From assembly GCA_964554335.1 (NCBI GenBank), contig CAZKOF010000058.1, positions 1 through 12,008 on the forward strand: DNA of 12,008 bases, given 5' to 3'. Position numbers and translations under genes: made by a program. This DNA comes from UBA3263 sp964554335. Lineage in GTDB: Bacteria; Bacteroidota; Bacteroidia; Bacteroidales; Muribaculaceae. The notes under the pieces are model-generated. The model saw only the letters and a list, made by a program, of their open reading frames with translations, was not told the origin of the DNA and did not search any database. Below, in pieces: positions 8,929 to 12,008 of the stretch. The stretch's first letter is position 1, and each line of letters starts with the position of its first letter.

Positions 8929-11442
8929 ATGGAAATCAGACTTACCGAAGAACTCAACAACATATTGAGGGAGTCGCTCAACGTTGCCATGCGCTGCAAG
9001 AGTCCCCGCATAATGCCCGAACACCTGCTGACGGCCATGATTTCATCGCCCGACGGCACGTGTGCCGACGCAATTGACCGCGCCGCCGGAGCATCGGGCT
9101 ATGCCGCCGACTACGCACGCCGGCTCATGGCCGACTGCTTCAACCCCGACGCCGGCGAATTGACCGAAGCCCCCGTGGCCCTGCCGCTGACCGAGCGTCT
9201 GGTCAAACTCTCGGCTCTCGAGGCCCGCATGTTGCGCAACAACGTGGTCGAGCCCGTCCACCTGCTCCTTGCCCTCTTCCATAACTCCGAGGTCGGCATC
9301 ATGAACTTCATGGCGCCGCTACATCAGGTCGGAGTGACATATGACTCTCTGTATGCCATTATCGGAGGCACCGCAAGACCCGCCGCCGATCTCGGCACAA
9401 CGTCCGATGACGATGACGACGACAACCTCGCCACCGACCCCTCGCGCCCGAACGCAGACACTACCGCAGCGCCCCGCGGTAAAAAAGGCTCCGACACCCC
9501 GATGCTCGACAAGTTCGGCGTTGACATGACACGCGCAGCCGCCGAAGGACGCCTCGACCCGGTAATCGGGCGCGAGACCGAAATCGAACGCGTAGCCCAA
9601 ATTCTGAGCCGACGCAAGAAAAACAACCCCGTGCTCATCGGCGAGCCGGGCGTTGGCAAATCGGCCATTGTCGAGGGCCTCGCCCTGCGAATCGTCGAGC
9701 GGCGCGTAGCCCGCGTATTGTTCGAAAAGCGCGTCATTGCCCTCGACATGGCGTCGCTCGTTGCCGGCACAAAATACCGCGGCCAATTTGAGGAACGCGT
9801 AAAAGCGATACTCACCGAACTCAGCAAGAACCGCGACGTCATCCTCTTCGTCGACGAACTCCACACCATCGTCGGAGCAGGAAACGCCGCCGGTAACATG
9901 GACGCCGCCAACATGCTCAAACCCGCCCTTGCCCGCGGCGAAATCCAGTGCATCGGCGCAACGACCCTCGACGAATACCGCACATCCATCGAAAAAGACG
10001 GAGCCCTCGAGCGCCGTTTCCAGAAAGTGATGGTGGAACCCACCACCCCCGAGCAGACACGCATAATCCTCGACAACATCAAAACCCAATATGAGGAGCA
10101 CCACAACGTCAGCTACACCCCGGAAGCCCTCGACGCCTGCGTAAAACTCACCGAACGCTACATCTCGGACCGCACTTTCCCCGACAAAGCTATCGACGCC
10201 CTCGACGAGGCCGGCTCGCGCGTTCATATCAGCAACAACGCCGTGCCCCCCGAAATCGAAGCCCTCGAAGAGAAAGTGCGCCAGGCCGAAGAACTCAAAA
10301 TAGCTGCCGTCAAAGCCCAGGACTACGAGCAAGCCGCAAGCCACCGCGACGCAGCCGTGTCCCTGCGCAGCGAACTCGAAAAGGCAAAAGCCGACTGGGA
10401 ACAGGAGCAAAGCCGGCGACGCACACCCGTCGACGCCGAAAAAGTCGCCGAAGTCGTCGCCATGATGACCGGGGTGCCCGTGCAACGCATTGCTCAGGCC
10501 GAAGGCATGCGCCTCGTCGAAATGGCCCCGCGCCTCAAAACCGACATCATCGGTCAGGACCCCGCCATCGAGAAAGTTGTCAAGGCAATCCAGCGCAACC
10601 GCGTAGGTCTCAAAGACCCCAACAAGCCCATCGGCACCTTCATGTTCCTCGGCCCCACCGGCGTCGGCAAGACCCACCTCGCCAAGAAACTCGCCGAATA
10701 CCTCTTCGACTCGTCCGACACCCTCATACGCATCGACATGAGCGAATACATGGAGAAATTCACTGTCTCCCGCCTCGTCGGAGCGCCTCCCGGCTACGTC
10801 GGCTACGAAGAGGGCGGACAACTGACCGAGAAGGTGCGCCGCCACCCCTATTCCGTCATCCTCCTCGACGAGATCGAGAAGGCCCACCCCGACGTGTTCA
10901 ACCTCCTGCTCCAGGTCATGGACGAAGGACGCCTGACTGACTCCCTCGGCCGACGCATCGACTTCAAAAACACCATTATCATCATGACCAGCAACATCGG
11001 CACGCGACAGCTCAAAGACTTCGGCTCGGGAGTAGGCTTCAACACCCGCGAGGCAGACCGCGAATATAGCCATGCCGTGCTTACCAAAGCGCTCAACAAA
11101 GCATTCGCCCCCGAATTCCTGAACCGAATAGACGACATCATAATGTTCGACGCCCTCTCGAAAGAAGCAATCTTCAAAATCATCGACGTTGAACTCAAAG
11201 GCTTCTACAAACGCTGCGAAGAGCTCAACATCAGGCTCGACATCACCGAACCGGCCAAAACTTTCATTGCCGATAAAGGCTACGACGCCCAATTCGGCGC
11301 ACGCCCCCTCAAGCGCGCAATCCAGAAATACCTCGAAGACCCCCTGGCCGAAATGATCCTCTCCGGCAAACCCGTCAGCGGAGCCACCATCCGCGTGGAC
11401 CACACCGACGGCGCCGACTCCGTGGCCCTAACTATCGAATAA
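8929..11442 (+). CDS. clpC: ATP-dependent Clp unfoldase, ClpC type
   Basis: AAA+ unfoldase that threads substrates into the ClpP peptidase or remodels them; cytosolic hexamer. The 837-aa product has a Clp N-domain (about 3-145), an acidic linker with six consecutive Asp (160-165), AAA-1 (about 195-405) with Walker A GEPGVGKS (238-245) and Walker B VILFVDE (304-310), a short coiled M-domain with a UVR-like segment (about 445-485), and AAA-2 (about 535-815) with Walker A GPTGVGKT (575-582), Walker B VILLDE (643-648) and sensor-2 GARPLKR (790-796). The short M-domain and the VGF tripeptide (702-704), which fits the ClpP-docking loop, mark it as ClpC rather than the disaggregase ClpB. Full length; ATG at 8929 gives a normal N-domain start. 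It is monocistronic, closed by a strong hairpin, and divergent from ugd. No clpP, mcsB or ctsR neighbours are present. Confidence 0.93.
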   Translation: MEIRLTEELNNILRESLNVAMRCKSPRIMPEHLLTAMISSPDGTCADAIDRAAGASGYAADYARRLMADCFNPDAGELTEAPVALPLTERLVKLSALEARMLRNNVVEPVHLLLALFHNSEVGIMNFMAPLHQVGVTYDSLYAIIGGTARPAADLGTTSDDDDDDNLATDPSRPNADTTAAPRGKKGSDTPMLDKFGVDMTRAAAEGRLDPVIGRETEIERVAQILSRRKKNNPVLIGEPGVGKSAIVEGLALRIVERRVARVLFEKRVIALDMASLVAGTKYRGQFEERVKAILTELSKNRDVILFVDELHTIVGAGNAAGNMDAANMLKPALARGEIQCIGATTLDEYRTSIEKDGALERRFQKVMVEPTTPEQTRIILDNIKTQYEEHHNVSYTPEALDACVKLTERYISDRTFPDKAIDALDEAGSRVHISNNAVPPEIEALEEKVRQAEELKIAAVKAQDYEQAASHRDAAVSLRSELEKAKADWEQEQSRRRTPVDAEKVAEVVAMMTGVPVQRIAQAEGMRLVEMAPRLKTDIIGQDPAIEKVVKAIQRNRVGLKDPNKPIGTFMFLGPTGVGKTHLAKKLAEYLFDSSDTLIRIDMSEYMEKFTVSRLVGAPPGYVGYEEGGQLTEKVRRHPYSVILLDEIEKAHPDVFNLLLQVMDEGRLTDSLGRRIDFKNTIIIMTSNIGTRQLKDFGSGVGFNTREADREYSHAVLTKALNKAFAPEFLNRIDDIIMFDALSKEAIFKIIDVELKGFYKRCEELNIRLDITEPAKTFIADKGYDAQFGARPLKRAIQKYLEDPLAEMILSGKPVSGATIRVDHTDGADSVALTIE

Positions 11443-11449
11443 CCAAAGA

Positions 11450-11488
11450 GTGGCGCAACTTTAGCACAAAAAGTTGCGCCACAATTTT
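11450..11488 (+). terminator. Intrinsic terminator hairpin after clpC
   Basis: Arms at 11450-11462 (GTGGCGCAACTTT) and 11470-11482 (AAAGTTGCGCCAC) form a perfect 13-bp stem with a 7-nt loop, 7 bp after the clpC stop. The T-run that follows is short (AATTTT). The tail overlaps the -33 element of the next promoter. Confidence 0.8.
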
Positions 11489-11516
11489 GCTATCACGCAA
11501 AAAATCCGTAACTTTG
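11486..11516 (+). promoter_or_regulatory. Consensus Bacteroidota promoter for the tRNA gene
   Basis: TTTG (11486-11489), a 19-bp spacer and TAACTTTG (11509-11516) fit the -33/-7 consensus exactly. Transcription would start near 11522, about 14 nt before the mature tRNA 5' end, leaving a short leader for RNase P. Confidence 0.8.
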
Positions 11517-11535
11517 CACCCGTCGGAACCGACCC

Positions 11536-11609
11536 GGTCCTATAGCTCAGTTGGTTAGAGCAACAGACTCATAATCTGTGGGTCCTAGGTTCAAGCCCTA
11601 GTGGGACCA
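11536..11609 (+). tRNA. tRNA with anticodon CAT (Ile2 or elongator Met)
   Basis: A full 74-nt cloverleaf can be folded: acceptor GGTCCTA with TGGGACC (one G-T pair), D arm GCTC...GAGC, anticodon stem ACAGA/TCTGT with loop CTCATAA (anticodon 11570-11572), a GGGTC variable region, and T arm CTAGG/CCTAG with TTCAAGC. The discriminator is A; CCA is not encoded (CC then C). It is an elongator type because the acceptor begins with a paired G. Anticodon CAT serves either Met or, after lysidine modification by TilS, Ile AUA. The C4-G69 and C5-G68 acceptor pairs are reported TilS-recognition features in E. coli and tilt toward Ile2, but they do not settle it. Confidence 0.95.
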
Positions 11610-11621
11610 CCCCCACACATC

Positions 11622-11655
11622 AAAAGTCGCTGAAGTTCAGTGACTTTTTCTTTTC
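11622..11655 (+). terminator. Intrinsic terminator after the tRNA
   Basis: AAAAGTCGCTGA (11622-11633) pairs with TCAGTGACTTTT (11637-11648) through a 12-bp stem with one G-T pair and a 3-nt loop. A T-rich tail follows (TTTTTCTTTT from 11645). It ends a single-tRNA transcript. Confidence 0.85.
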
Positions 11656-11735
11656 TGCAAGAGAACCGACAAATCTTCGCCGCGTAAACCATAGCCTCAC
11701 ATCCATAGCCCTCAGACCGCAAATACACCACGGGA

Positions 11736-11767
11736 GTTGCATAATTGACGACTTTTTCGTAACTTTG
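11736..11767 (+). promoter_or_regulatory. Promoter-like site before the end-of-window leader
   Basis: TAACTTTG (11760-11767) matches the -7 consensus fully; GTTG (11736-11739), 20 bp upstream, is a one-mismatch -33. The expected start is near 11773. Between the tRNA terminator and this site (11656-11735) I see no gene, repeat or structure. Confidence 0.6.
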
Positions 11768-11989
11768 CAGTCGGATAACTCAATCTAATATGATTGATAC
11801 GCCAAAACACACTTTCTTTACACGTTTTGTGGCAAAGACCTTATAAGATGATTGTGGCATACTTTTCGGGTTCGCCCCGAGGTTCATCACAAAAATTTGT
11901 ATCTTCCAGTAAATGAGCGGGTTTCGTGCGACTGGAAGCGTCAGAGAATTATATATGGTAGGTTCTATTAATTGGTTTATCAGCGCGTA
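11768..11989 (+). promoter_or_regulatory. Putative structured 5' leader with three linked short ORFs
   Basis: No known gene or RNA family is recognised. Three short ORFs follow one another: 11790-11846 (18 aa, MIDTPKHTFFTRFVAKTL), 11848-11916 (22 aa, beginning MIVAYFSGSPRG) and 11913-11990 (25 aa, beginning MSGFRATGSVRE). The junctions are a 1-nt gap, a 4-nt ATGA overlap, and a TAATG overlap with a further ATG at 11990. Stem-loops overlie them: a two-part stem at 11852-11892 (7-bp inner stem 11864-11870/11876-11882), CTTCCAGT/ACTGGAAG at 11903-11910/11931-11938, and GGTTCT/AGAACC at 11961-11966/11994-11999. The start codons of the third ORF and of the ATG at 11990 lie inside the last two hairpins. 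This layout suggests leader-peptide or coupled translational control of the next gene. Chance ORFs over a structured RNA are the main alternative. Confidence 0.35.
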
Positions 11990-12008
11990 ATGCAGAACCC
12001 CAAAAGCA
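11990..12008 (+). CDS. Possible 5' end of a gene cut by the window edge
   Basis: ATG at 11990 opens a frame (MQNPKS) that runs off the window and overlaps the preceding stop as TAATG. An in-frame TTG at 11972 is an alternative start, since a TAA lies just before it (11969-11971). Six codons are too few to name a product or to prove coding. Confidence 0.25.

Noticed and set aside
9319..11403. Long open frame (694 codons) on the minus strand opposite clpC
   Set aside because: It is a mirror of the GC-rich codon pattern of clpC. Its product is low-complexity (runs of V, G, F, D, E, H) with no domain, and clpC itself is unmistakable.
11536..11660. tRNA 3' end as a phage or island attachment site
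   Set aside because: No repeat of the tRNA 3' end was seen downstream, and the only recombinase lies over 4 kb away beyond clpC and ugd.

Overview
The window reads as chromosomal DNA from a Bacteroidota bacterium, most likely Bacteroidales and possibly a GC-rich family such as Muribaculaceae (inference). Supporting signs are several matches to the Bacteroidota promoter -7 element TAnnTTTG, weak or absent Shine-Dalgarno sites, the long pre-domain YidC, the divergent Bacteroidota-type PurM and the pyrG-yidC neighbourhood. Almost everything is housekeeping.

Positions 114-6351 (minus strand) hold a tightly packed operon read right to left: pyrG (CTP synthase), yidC (membrane protein insertase), purM (AIR synthase) and a DEAD-box RNA helicase with a DbpA-type RNA-binding tail. 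Neighbouring genes overlap by 8 bp, are 29 bp apart, and overlap by 11 bp, respectively. pyrG starts at GTG and the helicase at TTG. A -7 element lies just upstream of pyrG. The operon joins nucleotide synthesis (CTP, purines) to membrane insertion and RNA remodelling, a growth-linked mix.

Positions 6456-8782 (minus strand) hold a lone tyrosine recombinase with no visible cargo and, upstream of it, ugd (UDP-glucose 6-dehydrogenase). A perfect 9-bp inverted repeat straddles the recombinase start codon. The divergent interval 8783-8928 carries promoters for ugd and for clpC.

Positions 8929-11442 (plus strand) hold clpC, a double-ATPase Clp unfoldase. A strong hairpin follows it, then a near-consensus promoter, a tRNA with anticodon CAT and an intrinsic terminator.

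The last ~350 bp (11656-12008) contain no recognised gene. They do hold a promoter-like site followed by three short ORFs linked by stop/start junctions, and several stem-loops, ending at a possible start codon at 11990. This looks like a regulated 5' leader for a gene lying beyond the window. This region and the inverted repeat at the recombinase start are the two least explained parts of the window.
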